Origin: Acidobacteriaceae bacterium
GTDB lineage: Bacteria > Acidobacteriota > Terriglobia > Terriglobales > Acidobacteriaceae
DNA length: 64,000 nucleotides
Direction of reading: 5' to 3'
NCBI GenBank assembly: GCA_003151335.1
Contig: PLXE01000080.1
Location: 19,620-83,619 of the forward strand
Under the pieces are notes generated by a model that searched no databases, was not told the DNA's origin, and saw only the letters and a program-made list of their open reading frames with translations. Positions 18,612 through 27,038 of this stretch are shown here, piece after piece (the first letter of the stretch is position 1; every line of letters starts with the position of its first letter). Both the position numbers and the translations under genes were made by a program.

Positions 18612-18734
18612 TCACTCAACAGGTGCGGAGTGTGGCGTCCATACGAGGGCGGCAGCTTCTTCGGCGCTCATGATGCGACTGGCCAGTGTGGGGTTCAGGA
18701 TTCGGGAAGTCGTAGAAACAGGGACGGTAGACAT
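18612..18734 (-). pseudogene. N-terminal remnant of an acetyl-CoA hydrolase/succinate CoA-transferase-like gene
   Basis: A 40-codon minus-strand ORF reads MSTVPVSTTSRILNPTLASR then IMSAEEAAALV before turning into unrelated sequence and a TGA. The R-I-x-N-P-x-L-x-S-x-x-MSAEEAAALI pattern is the usual start of the acetyl-CoA hydrolase/propionyl-CoA:succinate CoA-transferase family, which is about 500 residues long. Nothing downstream continues the family. This is probably what remains after deletion of the gene. The match is from memory of the family pattern. Confidence 0.5.
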
Positions 18735-18864
18735 AGCATGAGTGCCTCTTATGTATTAGGAAGTCGGGGAGAGCCCAACCCTTAACGATAGAAGTGTGGT
18801 GAGCGGGGGGTCTGTGAGGTGGGTCACGGGGGCCGCGCTTGACAGCCGGAAATCTATCGCCGAC

Positions 18865-19470
18865 TTAAGCGGGTTCCAGGTTGAGCGCTCGCCGGAACGA
18901 GCCGCGCTCATTCTTGATCTTCTCTTGCAGCAGCATGATGGCGTAAATCAACTGCTCCGGACGCGGAGGACAGCCGGGCACGTAAACATCGACGGGAATC
19001 CACTGATTCACGCCCTGCACCAGAGCGTAATTGTTGAAAACGCCTCCCGAGGTCGCGCACGCTCCCATCGAGATGACCCATTTGGGTTCCGGCATCTGCA
19101 TATAGAGTTCGCGGATCACCGGCGCCATCTTCTGCGAGACCCGGCCGGCAATGATCATCAGGTCCGACTGCCGCGGCGAGGGGCGAAAAACCTCGGCGCC
19201 AAAGCGGGCGATATCGAAACGCGAGGCGCCCATCGACATCATCTCGATGGCGCAGCAGGCCAGGCCAAAGGTCATCGGCCAAATCGAATTCTTCCGCACC
19301 CAGTTTACGACCGCATCCATCGAGGCCATGAGGACGCCTTCGTGCTGCTGCTGACCAAACGTGGCCCGCAGAATCTGGCCGCGGCTCTGGTCCGATCCAA
19401 CAAGGTTGTCGAAGCGCTCTTTGCCAGGCTCAGGATTATCGAAGTGTTGGGGGCGGTACTCGGTCGTCAT
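18865..19470 (-). CDS. nuoB: NADH-quinone oxidoreductase subunit B
   Basis: 201-residue subunit of respiratory complex I that holds cluster N2, the last iron-sulfur centre before quinone. Ligand motifs are visible: LACCAIEMM (two adjacent Cys), GACATSGG and PGCPPRPEQ. The [20 protein letters not shown] segment is also characteristic. No other nuo gene lies next to it: the upstream neighbour is an alcohol dehydrogenase and the downstream one a CoA-transferase remnant. It is therefore a detached nuoB, possibly a second copy. Confidence 0.95.
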   Translation of the reverse strand: MTTEYRPQHFDNPEPGKERFDNLVGSDQSRGQILRATFGQQQHEGVLMASMDAVVNWVRKNSIWPMTFGLACCAIEMMSMGASRFDIARFGAEVFRPSPRQSDLMIIAGRVSQKMAPVIRELYMQMPEPKWVISMGACATSGGVFNNYALVQGVNQWIPVDVYVPGCPPRPEQLIYAIMLLQEKIKNERGSFRRALNLEPA

Positions 19471-19498
19471 TTCGGTTAATTATACCTGTCTCTTTCGG

Positions 19499-19553
19499 TT
19501 GTCATCCCGACTGAGGTCGCCGCGGCGACCGAGCGGAGGGACCTGCTGTTTCT
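19499..19553 (+). repeat. TCATCCCGACTGAG-type intergenic repeat, copy B
   Basis: Nearly the same as the copy at 16352: GTCATCCCGACTGAGG, GCGGCGACCGAGCGGAGGG, then ACCTGCTGTTTC. It lies between nuoB and the convergent end of the alcohol dehydrogenase unit. Confidence 0.7.
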
Positions 19554-19580
19554 TTCATTGCAATCATCTTTCAGCACCAG

Positions 19581-20603
19581 CTACGGCGTGAGCACCACCT
19601 TGCCGAACTGTTCGCTCCTGGCCAGGTACCCATGCGCTGCGCGAGTTTCACTTAACGGGAAGGTGCGGTCCACGACTGGCTTCAGCTTGCCCGCGAAAAC
19701 ATGCTTGAGGACCTCCTCCAACTCACCCATTGCGCCCATGTACGTTCCCAGCAGCGAGAGCTGCCGCGAGAACAGGAAACGAAGATCAAGGTCGCCCTGA
19801 AAGCCCGTTGTGGCGCCGCAGGTCACCAGCGTTCCCCCGTTTTTCAGCGATTTCACGCTCTCCTTCCATGTCGCCTGGCCAACGTGCTCGAAGACGATGT
19901 CCACACCGCGGCGATTGGTGATGCGCTTCACCTCGTCGGCGATTTTCTGCTTGTAATGATCGATGGTGTGGTCGGCGCCGAGTTCGCGGGCTTTCGCCAG
20001 TTTCTGCTCATCGCCGGCGGTGGTGATCACTTCGGCCGAAAGCATCTTGCAAATCTGGATTGCGGCCGAGCCCACTCCCGAACCCGCGCCCAAAACCAGC
20101 ACCGTTTGTCCTGCCCGCAATTGAGCGCGTCCGACCAGCATGTGCCACGCGGTAAGGAAGACCAGTGGCACACTCGCCGCCTCCACGAACCCCAGCGAAT
20201 CGGGGATCGGGATGACATTCACGCGCGGCACGGCAATCAGTTCGCAATTCCCTCCGTCCACACCGGCACCCAACACGTTGAACTGCGGGCAGAAATTGTG
20301 CCGTCCGTTGTTGCACTGCTCGCAATGGTTGCAGAAGACCATGGGCGCCAGCAGTACCCGCGTGCCCGGCTTAACGTCGGTGATGTACTCGCCGCACTCG
20401 ACAACCTCGCCCGCGATGTCGCTGCCCAGGATGTGCGGAAACTTCACGCCCGGCAGGCCCATGCGGACCCAGATGTCGAGATGGTTCAGCGCACAGGCGC
20501 GGACCCGGACCAGCACCTGGTCCTCGCGCAACTCCGGGTCAGGAATCTCCTCGTACTTGAGCACTTCCGGATCGCCGAACTCATGAATGCGAACTGCTTT
20601 CAT
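19581..20603 (-). CDS. Zinc-dependent alcohol dehydrogenase/quinone oxidoreductase (MDR family)
   Basis: 340-residue medium-chain dehydrogenase. The N-terminal GroES-like domain carries the structural zinc lobe CNHCEQCNNGRHNFC. The Rossmann domain has VLVLGAGSGVGSAAIQICK. The catalytic-zinc region is replaced by ACALNHLDIWVRMG, as in enzymes of the quinone-oxidoreductase side of the family, so its reaction could be alcohol oxidation or enone reduction. The start has AGAGAGGAACGATA just before ATG. It is alone on its transcript. Confidence 0.88.
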   Translation of the reverse strand: MKAVRIHEFGDPEVLKYEEIPDPELREDQVLVRVRACALNHLDIWVRMGLPGVKFPHILGSDIAGEVVECGEYITDVKPGTRVLLAPMVFCNHCEQCNNGRHNFCPQFNVLGAGVDGGNCELIAVPRVNVIPIPDSLGFVEAASVPLVFLTAWHMLVGRAQLRAGQTVLVLGAGSGVGSAAIQICKMLSAEVITTAGDEQKLAKARELGADHTIDHYKQKIADEVKRITNRRGVDIVFEHVGQATWKESVKSLKNGGTLVTCGATTGFQGDLDLRFLFSRQLSLLGTYMGAMGELEEVLKHVFAGKLKPVVDRTFPLSETRAAHGYLARSEQFGKVVLTP

Positions 20604-20685
20604 TATCGTTCCTCTCTTCTATCAAGCAGTGCGAGTGGAACTCACCTTCCATATTCTCGTTTACAAGACATCGGGTTTGTAACAG

Positions 20686-20813
20686 GGCACGACTTTAGTC
20701 GTGCCGATCCAGCGCCGCAAAAGTCTGGGCTTTAGGCCCTGCAAAACCGGACCTGCCAGGGGCTGAAGCCCAGGTCGTTATGAGCCCGCTTGCGGCACGG
20801 CTGAAGCCGTGCC
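20686..20813 (+). repeat. Cluster of hairpins with TTTAG/TGAAG core
   Basis: Several short palindromes in a row: GGCACGACTTTAGTCGTGCC, then GGGCTTTAGGCCC, GGGGCTGAAGCCC and GGCACGGCTGAAGCCGTGCC. The first and last share the same outer arms. All have a 2- to 4-base loop around CTTTAG or CTGAAG. A related pair lies at 37407-37491. Intergenic only; REP-like. Confidence 0.75.
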
Positions 20814-20819
20814 CTGATA

Positions 20820-21196
20820 CAAAGCGATTGTGCAACAGGTCGCAGTTCCGAAATAGTCACCTTTTATGGTGCGTCAGGAACGTTCTCCAAGTGTAGAGTT
20901 GCCATATCGCTTGCAAAGCAAGTCTAGCATCCGGTTGTGCCCAGCTTCTGCCGATGCTGTCTCCAGACGGAGACCCTTCCCCGGCAATCGTCAGTTTCCG
21001 GTTTGGCCGTGACTCGACCGCGACAGGAGGATTGCGGTCTCTTCCTCAACGCTACGAAGAAAGGTAAGCAGATAAAAGACACGGGAAATCCTGGCCTTGA
21101 GGCGTGCTCACGCTTGTGCAGTCCGTTTCGTCATTACGGGTGTGCTCACAATCGTTTCTCCTTATGCGAGGAACTGGAATCAAGGGTGCATGCGCC
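20820..21196 (+). other. Intergenic stretch without a recognisable gene
   Basis: Between the hairpin cluster and the end of the ABC permease I see no supportable gene. The plus-strand ORF 20937-21554 runs antisense into the permease and has the composition of a shadow. No promoter could be identified with confidence. Confidence 0.4.
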
Positions 21197-22126
21197 TCAG
21201 ATCGGTCCTCGAGAGCGGCGCAGCCGGACCGCTGCGGCGAGGAAGGCCGCGGCGATTGCTAAGCCGATCCACAGACCCGGGCGGAGAAGGAACTGGTCCG
21301 GCGCAATCGGTGTCAGCGAAGCCATCGACATCGGGTCCCCGGTGGGCGCGGTTCCCTCCGGGCCGCCCATGAAGCGGTACTGGAGCAGCGCGCCGAAATA
21401 CGAGGTGTTGAAGGCGATCTTCTCGACCAGTCCGATGGCGAGCAGGGGCAAGGTGGCCCACAGGAATGGCGCGCGCCGCGACCAAGCCGAGACCAGCAGC
21501 AGCCAGCCCCAAAACGGCGCCCACCATAGCCCGTGGAGCGCCACCAGGTGGTAGAGGAGCATCAGCCACATCTGGAATAGCGCCAGATGGCCCCACAGGG
21601 TCGCGATGCTGAAACCGCTTCCCAGCAGCCTGGCGCTGCCGATCAGCAGCATGATGGCTTGCGTGACCACGGTGATGGCGAAGGTGAGCAGCGGGATAAT
21701 CACCAGCGGTATGCTCGCCTTCGCGAGCACAGACGTGAGATCGGAAACCGGCAGAGACTTCCAGAACAGGACGCTGCGATCGCGACGTTCGCCGTAAAGC
21801 GCGTCCAGGCAGTAGAACACTCCCACGACGGAGGTGGTGAACATGAGCAGCAGGGCAGCAAACGTGTACGGCTGCTCGATGAGTTGGTGCTGCCGCATCG
21901 GGTCGAGCGCGGCGGCCTGCATCTTGGCCGGCAGGCGAACTGTGCTGATCAGGAATCCCAGCAGAATCAGCACCGCGACGGCCAGCGGCGCCAGATAGAT
22001 GGAACGGTTCTCCCACAGTTCGCGTCGCAGCGACCAGTACATGCGCCGAGTCGCCGAAATGGGCGTGGCCGCGCTGACCTGCGATCCGAGGGAAGACTCG
22101 GGGATGGCGTTGGCTTGAATATTCAT
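21197..22126 (-). CDS. ABC transporter permease of a YtrA-type operon
   Basis: 309-residue integral membrane protein with about six hydrophobic helices. It starts MNIQANAIPES at ATG 22126, not at the longer track start, because ATGA overlaps the stop of the ATPase gene. The middle has TLWGHLALFQMWLMLLYHLV, as in ABC-2-type permeases encoded next to GntR/YtrA regulators. It partners with the ATPase immediately upstream. The substrate is unknown; peptide antibiotics or lipids are usual for this layout. Confidence 0.85.
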   Translation of the reverse strand: MNIQANAIPESSLGSQVSAATPISATRRMYWSLRRELWENRSIYLAPLAVAVLILLGFLISTVRLPAKMQAAALDPMRQHQLIEQPYTFAALLLMFTTSVVGVFYCLDALYGERRDRSVLFWKSLPVSDLTSVLAKASIPLVIIPLLTFAITVVTQAIMLLIGSARLLGSGFSIATLWGHLALFQMWLMLLYHLVALHGLWWAPFWGWLLLVSAWSRRAPFLWATLPLLAIGLVEKIAFNTSYFGALLQYRFMGGPEGTAPTGDPMSMASLTPIAPDQFLLRPGLWIGLAIAAAFLAAAVRLRRSRGPI

Positions 22127-22998
22127 TGCGCCGCTCCTTGTGCCTGGCTGGCCTGGTTGCCCATCACGGCAACGAACAAGTCGGCGATGCTGGGTGTCCG
22201 CACCTCGCCAAATCCAGCCAGTTGCTGGCGATCGACAGCATCGAACAGCAGGATGCTGCGGCCGAACACCTGGCGCTCGAGCATCGGCTTGAGCGCCCGT
22301 GCTGCCGCGACCTGCTCGGGATGCACCGTCACTTCCATGTAGCGCGACTCGACCTCTTCCATGCTGCAATTGAGCACGATCCGACCGCGGTCGATGAACA
22401 TGAGATCGGTGAGGACGTGCTGGACCTCTTCCACCTGGTGGGTGGTCACGACGATGGTGCGGCTGCGATCGAAGTAGTCGTTCAGCAGGGAATCGTAAAA
22501 CTGCTTGCGATACAGGATATCCAAACCCAGCGTCGGCTCGTCCAGCACCAGCAATCTGGCGTCGATGGCCATTACCAGAGCGAGGTGCAGCTGGGTCACC
22601 ATGCCCTTCGACAGTTCCCTGACCCTGCTGGCGCGCCGGATGGTGGTCTTCGCAAGAAAAGCTTCCGCCTTGACGCGATCGAATCGCGGATGCACGCCGG
22701 CGACATAATCAAGAACCTGCGAGACCCTGATCCAGCGTGGCAGCACGGCGACATCGGCAATGAAACAGACATCGCGCATGAGCTGGTCGCGCTCAGTCCA
22801 GGGGTCACGTCCGAGCACCTTCAGCTCTCCCTGGTACGGGGTGAGGCCGAGGATGGCGTCGAGCGCGGTCGTCTTGCCTGCGCCGTTGGGACCGATGAGC
22901 CCGAGGATGCGGCCCTCTTCAACCCGTAGATCGACACCGTCCAGCGCGATCGTCGTGCCGTAAGCCTTGCGGAGGCCGCGAGCTTCTATGCATGTCAT
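22123..22998 (-). CDS. ABC transporter ATP-binding protein
   Basis: 291-residue cytoplasmic ATPase. Walker A is GPNGAGKTT, the signature region is RELSKGMVTQLHLALVMA, and Walker B is LLVLDEPTLGLD, followed by the H-loop in TTHQVEEVQHV. The C-terminal 70 residues resemble those of ABC-2 exporters. Gene order is regulator, ATPase, permease, with four bases between the GntR stop and this start and an ATGA overlap with the permease. It energises transport by that permease. Confidence 0.93.
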   Translation of the reverse strand: MTCIEARGLRKAYGTTIALDGVDLRVEEGRILGLIGPNGAGKTTALDAILGLTPYQGELKVLGRDPWTERDQLMRDVCFIADVAVLPRWIRVSQVLDYVAGVHPRFDRVKAEAFLAKTTIRRASRVRELSKGMVTQLHLALVMAIDARLLVLDEPTLGLDILYRKQFYDSLLNDYFDRSRTIVVTTHQVEEVQHVLTDLMFIDRGRIVLNCSMEEVESRYMEVTVHPEQVAAARALKPMLERQVFGRSILLFDAVDRQQLAGFGEVRTPSIADLFVAVMGNQASQAQGAAQ

Positions 22999-23002
22999 GG
23001 CT

Positions 23003-23422
23003 TCAGCCCTTCTCCTTGGAAGGATTCGGCTCGGTGGATTTCGACGGTGTGGCGTCAGCAGACGACCGGCTGGTCGCCCCCTTCAGAAGCTCTTCCGCCG
23101 TCAGGCCAAGCCGCTGAATGGTTGCGTGGATGCGTGGCCACTCTTCGCCGAGAAACTTCTGCCGTTCGCCTTGCAGCAACATGCTGCGTGCGCCGGCATT
23201 GATGAACATGCCGAGGCCTCGTCTGGTTTCGACCAACCCCTCGTCCACCAGTTCTTGATAGCCCTTCAGGACCGTGAGCGGGTTGACCCGGTATTCAGCC
23301 GCGACATTGCGCACCGAGGGCAGCGAATCGCCTTCCTTGAGCACGCCGTCGAGTATCATCGCCACCACGCGGTCGCGCAGCTGGCGGTAGATCGGCTGAC
23401 TGTCGTTCCACTCACGGTCCAT
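23003..23422 (-). CDS. GntR-family regulator, YtrA subfamily
   Basis: 139 residues starting MDREWNDSQPIYRQLRD, the typical YtrA beginning; the track start at 23494 would run into the preceding gene. The N-terminal winged helix is PSVRNVAAEYRVNPLTVLKGYQELV with the wing RRGLGMFI. The short C-terminal helix pair lacks a ligand domain, as in YtrA. Such proteins repress their own ABC operon. A 14-bp perfect palindrome before the operon (24168-24181) is a candidate operator. Confidence 0.9.
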   Translation of the reverse strand: MDREWNDSQPIYRQLRDRVVAMILDGVLKEGDSLPSVRNVAAEYRVNPLTVLKGYQELVDEGLVETRRGLGMFINAGARSMLLQGERQKFLGEEWPRIHATIQRLGLTAEELLKGATSRSSADATPSKSTEPNPSKEKG

Positions 23423-23471
23423 CAGGTTATCCAGAAAACTCTCACCAGACCTTAACAGAGATATTGCTTCC

Positions 23472-24068
23472 TTAGTTTTTCCGGTGCAGGTCAAAATGCG
23501 CGTGCATCGGCTTGTCGCCTGGCATCATGTAGGTCCAGTCCTCGGTGTGGTGGTTTGCATCAATGATGGTGAACACGGCGTGGTGCATGTGTCCGCGTTG
23601 CGTGCCACCGGAAATATCGACCAAATCGAATTCCACCGTCTTGCCGTCTGGCGAGGGTCTGGCCACCATCCGCGGCCGGTTCCCGGCGTCGCAGTAATGA
23701 ACCAACGTGAGGCGATCTCCGTCCAGATACAGCATGGTGAGCGGATGATCGTAACGAGTCGGGTCGTCCGGCACTCCCACTGCGTACATTTCGTGCACGA
23801 GCGCGTTTCCTCGGGAAGTCACGCGCATCGAGATCTCCCCGGGCACCTTGTCGTCGAGGTCGGGCATCGGCGGGTCGAGGGTCAGCTTGGCAGTCCAGAC
23901 ACCAGCCAGAGTTTTTATGGAGTCGAAAGACTTTTGTGCGTCGGACATCGGCGCGGGATTGTCGACGGCCTTGTGTGCGTGTGCGTCGGACTGCGCGAAA
24001 GCCACGGCGGAGAGCGACATCAAAGCAGACATCAAAACAATGGACAGCGCAAAACGAGGTGATTTCAT
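23472..24068 (-). CDS. Secreted protein of unknown function (DUF1579-like)
   Basis: 198 residues; the signal peptide (MKSPRFALSIVL...AVAFAQ) ends at about residue 26. ATG 24068 is chosen because GAGGAGAATAAAC lies immediately before it; the track start at 24092 has no RBS. The body has the lipocalin-like pattern of secreted proteins with LVHEMYAVG, MLYLDGDRLTLVHYC and GHMHHAVFTI. His-rich segments could bind metal or heme. It is first in the operon with the GntR regulator and ABC genes, so it may be part of the same stress response. Confidence 0.75.
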   Translation of the reverse strand: MKSPRFALSIVLMSALMSLSAVAFAQSDAHAHKAVDNPAPMSDAQKSFDSIKTLAGVWTAKLTLDPPMPDLDDKVPGEISMRVTSRGNALVHEMYAVGVPDDPTRYDHPLTMLYLDGDRLTLVHYCDAGNRPRMVARPSPDGKTVEFDLVDISGGTQRGHMHHAVFTIIDANHHTEDWTYMMPGDKPMHAHFDLHRKN

Positions 24069-24167
24069 GTTTATTCTCCTCACGAAGTTCATTTCTTGTT
24101 TGCTCTCGGGCCAGGGTTATTCGCTGACGTCGATGAGCGCAAATGAACTCTGCATGTTTTATACTGC

Positions 24168-24199
24168 TATAGTTAACTATAACACTATGCGCATGTCAA
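24168..24199 (-). promoter_or_regulatory. Candidate promoter and GntR operator of the DUF1579-gntR-ABC operon
   Basis: On the minus strand TTGACA (24199-24194) is followed by the 14-bp perfect palindrome TATAGTTAACTATA (24181-24168), about 100 bases before ATG 24068. The palindrome overlaps where the -10 should be; the best -10 at 17-base spacing, TTAACT, is weak. A YtrA-type repressor encoded in the operon would be expected to bind such a site. The pairing is inferred from position only. Confidence 0.5.
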
Positions 24200-24372
24200 G
24201 CAGTTTCTGATTTTTCGTGTAAGCCGCCATCCGCATAAGGACAAAGGGCCCTCGTGGCCCCGCTGGCGCGACCAGCATTTCGCTTAATCGGGAGCTCGGG
24301 CCTGCCCGCCCGAGAAACGGCCAAATCCTGATTAGTCGGCAACCCGACAACTGATCCGCTGCCACCCCTTCA

Positions 24373-24532
24373 GAGACTGTGTCGCAACCCATATTGGTTT
24401 GCGGGAGTGGAAGGAATCACACAAAATTCAGCCCCGAATGGGGCGGAAGAGCTTAACCAAGCGCCTCAGCGCTGGGTAAAGTGGGAAATGTGACCTAGTC
24501 CGTAGGGACGACAGAGGTTGCGACACAGACTC
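24373..24532 (+). repeat. MITE-like element with terminal inverted repeats, copy 1
   Basis: GAGACTGTGTCGCAACC at the left end and GGTTGCGACACAGACTC at the right end are inverted repeats with one mismatch. In between lie GCCCCGAATGGGGC, CAGCGCTGGGTAAAGTGGGAAAT and GTAGGGACGACAG. The element at 34172 has the same modules in the same order. It encodes no protein and sits upstream of xdhC. Confidence 0.65.
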
Positions 24533-24584
24533 TTCAGCCCTTTGACTTTGGCGCCAAGCATCTAAATAATTGAACTCATCCGCC

Positions 24585-25457
24585 ATGGACATCTACGAGC
24601 AGATCGTTGAGCTTCGCCGCCAGGGACGCCGCGGTGCTGTGGCCACCATCACCAACGTCCGCGGTTCGATCCCGTCGTTCCAGACCGCGAAGATGCTGGT
24701 GCGCGACGATGGCTCCATTGTGGGCACCATCGGCGGCGGCTGCGTGGAAGCCGAGGTTTGGCAGGTCGCGCGCGAAGTGATGGAAGAGGAGAAGCCGCGC
24801 TCGCTGACTTTCAACCTCAACAACAATCCTAAGTACGACACTGGCCTGGTCTGCGGCGGCACACTGGAAATCTTCATCGAACCGGTGCTTCCGCCCGCGC
24901 TGCTCTACATCTTTGGCGCCGGCCACGTCGCCTATAACCTGTATAAAGTCGCGGCGATGGCCGGCTTCGACGTGGTCGTGGTGGATGACCGCGAGGCGTA
25001 CGCCAACCGCGAGCGTTTCCCCGAGGCGCGCGAAGTGATTGCCCGCGATTTCGAGCTGGCGACGGCGCAACTGAATCCGCCCGAATCGTCGTACATTGTC
25101 ATCGTTACGCGCGGGCACCGCGACGACATGCGCGTGCTGCGCTGGGCCATCAATACGCGCGCGCGCTATCTCGGCATGATTGGCTCACGCCGCAAGACCA
25201 TCTCCATCTACAAGGAACTGGAGAAAGAAGGGATACCCGCCGAGAAATTCAAGGACGTGCATGCGCCCGTGGGTCTTGAGATCGGCGCGGTCACGCCGGA
25301 AGAGATCGCGGTTGCCATTGTGGCCGAGATGATTGCCGTCCGTCGGCACGCGCTGACGGAAGTTCCCAGCAAGATGTATTGCTACCCTCTCGGTAACGCT
25401 GCCGCGCATGATGAGCAGGATGCGGCCATCGAAGAAGGTCCCGGCCACATTTCGTGA
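24585..25457 (+). CDS. XdhC/CoxI-family molybdenum-enzyme maturation factor
   Basis: 290 residues. The N-terminal XdhC motif region is AVATITNVRGSIP followed by TIGGGCVEAEV, and the C-terminal part is a Rossmann-like XdhC domain (LYIFGAGHVAYNLYKVA, GMIGSRRKTISIYKEL). Proteins of this family bring sulfurated molybdenum cofactor to xanthine-dehydrogenase-type enzymes. ATG 24585 is chosen over TTG 24570 because MDIYEQIVELRRQG is the usual family start. No molybdenum enzyme is encoded nearby, so its client is elsewhere. Confidence 0.9.
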   Translation: MDIYEQIVELRRQGRRGAVATITNVRGSIPSFQTAKMLVRDDGSIVGTIGGGCVEAEVWQVAREVMEEEKPRSLTFNLNNNPKYDTGLVCGGTLEIFIEPVLPPALLYIFGAGHVAYNLYKVAAMAGFDVVVVDDREAYANRERFPEAREVIARDFELATAQLNPPESSYIVIVTRGHRDDMRVLRWAINTRARYLGMIGSRRKTISIYKELEKEGIPAEKFKDVHAPVGLEIGAVTPEEIAVAIVAEMIAVRRHALTEVPSKMYCYPLGNAAAHDEQDAAIEEGPGHIS

Positions 25458-25461
25458 CCGT

Positions 25462-26898
25462 CTATCGCCGGTTGTCCGTCTGTGGCTCGGGATGGATGAG
25501 TACGCGGAACAACTCCGGCAGTTCCTGGCGAAATCGGCTTTCCATCGTGGTCTGTATGTCGTGTACGCGCGAGAGTGGCAGATCGTCGTTCATGGTGCAA
25601 TGCAGCGACAGGTAGAGCCGCCCGCCAACCCGTTTGAACACAAGATCGTGCATGTCCACGACTTCAGGAAATCCCTCCCTCACCTGTTGTAGCCGGTCTT
25701 CAAAGCCCGGCGCGCGCACCAGCCCATCGCTGGTTTCAATGGTTGCCGGTTCGCTCTCGATGTGGGTGAGAATGCTGGAGATCTCGGCTACCTCCTCCTT
25801 CATCTCGCTTTCCAGGCGGGTGACGCGATCGTGTGCCTCCTTCAGGCTGAGTTTTTCGTCGAGTTCAACATGCTGCTCCACATGCAAACTGCCGCCGAGG
25901 TCCTGCACGCTGATGTCATGCACGTTGAGGTTGTTGCGCGTGGCCACCGCCCGAATCCGGTCGAAGAGGCTCTCCTGCCGGCTGGCCCGCGAAACCGCGT
26001 TCACCACCACGTCGGCATCAGGCAGAACGGCGCGGATGCGGGCGGCAACTTCGTTGGAGACCTGCTCCGACTTCTGGAACGTCACATTGCGCGACATGGC
26101 CACGGAGACGTCGGCGAAATAGTGGCTGCCGCCCCGCCTGATCCGCACCCGATCCACTTCCAGCACGCCGTTCACACGATAAACTTCTTCGATAATCCGG
26201 TTGCGCACGCCGGCGGGAGCGGCGTCCAGCAACGCGTCAATGGTCTGCCGTGCCAGGCGCCAACTGACGTACACCACAATGCAAGCCACGCACAGGGCGG
26301 CGATCGCATCGGCCTTCGCCAGTTCGGGCCGCGCGTACCATCGTCCCGCCAGCACCAGGGCCAATCCCAAAATGACGACCGCGCTGGACCAGATGTCGGT
26401 GCTGAAGTGCAGGGCATCGGCGTGCAGCGCCTGGCTGTCATACTTGTCGGCTATGCGCCGCAGGCGGCGGGAACGCCAGTAGTCCACCACAATCGACGTT
26501 CCCATGACCGCAAATGCCCAGATGCTGGGCTCAATGTGGACGAAATGAAAGAAGAGACGCTTCAATGCCTCATATACGATCCAGACGCAGGTCAGCAGCA
26601 ACAAGCCGGTTTCGAGAAAAGCGGAGAAGCTTTCGATTTTTCCGTGGCCATACTGGTGATCGGCATCGGCGGGTTTGTCGGAGACGCGGACCGAAAAATA
26701 CGTGATGGCCGCCGCCACCAGATCGAGGCCGGAGTGCGCCGCCTCGGAGAGGATGCCCAGACTGCCGGTCGTCATGCCGACCATTGCCTTCAGCAGCGTG
26801 ATGGCAACTGCGGCATAGATGGAATTGAGGGCGACCGCTTTCTTCTCCTGCCTCATGCCCGCGGTCGCGACCGACTCCGCCATAGTTCGATTATTCAC
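25462..26898 (-). CDS. Cation diffusion facilitator transporter with three C-terminal cytoplasmic domains
   Basis: Divalent-metal/proton antiporter of 478 residues. The first roughly 220 residues hold about six membrane helices with HSGLDLVAAAIT and DADHQYGHGKIE, the metal-site and signature segments. Ordinary CDF proteins then end in one ferredoxin-like domain of about 80 residues. Here three such domains follow in tandem (about 230-305, 306-390 and 391-475), each with the strand-helix pattern of VNGVLEVDRVRIR. The metal cannot be told. It is convergent with xdhC and divergent from the isomerase gene. Confidence 0.88.
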   Translation of the reverse strand: MNNRTMAESVATAGMRQEKKAVALNSIYAAVAITLLKAMVGMTTGSLGILSEAAHSGLDLVAAAITYFSVRVSDKPADADHQYGHGKIESFSAFLETGLLLLTCVWIVYEALKRLFFHFVHIEPSIWAFAVMGTSIVVDYWRSRRLRRIADKYDSQALHADALHFSTDIWSSAVVILGLALVLAGRWYARPELAKADAIAALCVACIVVYVSWRLARQTIDALLDAAPAGVRNRIIEEVYRVNGVLEVDRVRIRRGGSHYFADVSVAMSRNVTFQKSEQVSNEVAARIRAVLPDADVVVNAVSRASRQESLFDRIRAVATRNNLNVHDISVQDLGGSLHVEQHVELDEKLSLKEAHDRVTRLESEMKEEVAEISSILTHIESEPATIETSDGLVRAPGFEDRLQQVREGFPEVVDMHDLVFKRVGGRLYLSLHCTMNDDLPLSRVHDIQTTMESRFRQELPELFRVLIHPEPQTDNRR

Positions 26899-27038
26899 CT
26901 TCCGCTTAAATCCGCAAGCTCTGAACTACCCGCCTGAAGCTAGCTTCTGACGACAGTCCGCCTGAATGTGATACATTTTTGTATCCATCTACCTGCTCCG
27001 CCTGAGGGCGGCATTTATTCCTGGAGGAACACCACTAC

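Noticed and set aside
18489-18785. 98-residue plus-strand ORF
   Set aside because: Opposite to the CoA-transferase remnant; no RBS and no family.
20937-21554. 205-residue plus-strand ORF
   Set aside because: Runs antisense into the ABC permease, with no RBS and Arg/Ser-rich shadow composition.
25762-26937. 391-residue plus-strand ORF
   Set aside because: Antisense shadow of the CDF transporter; His/Gln/Arg-rich composition.
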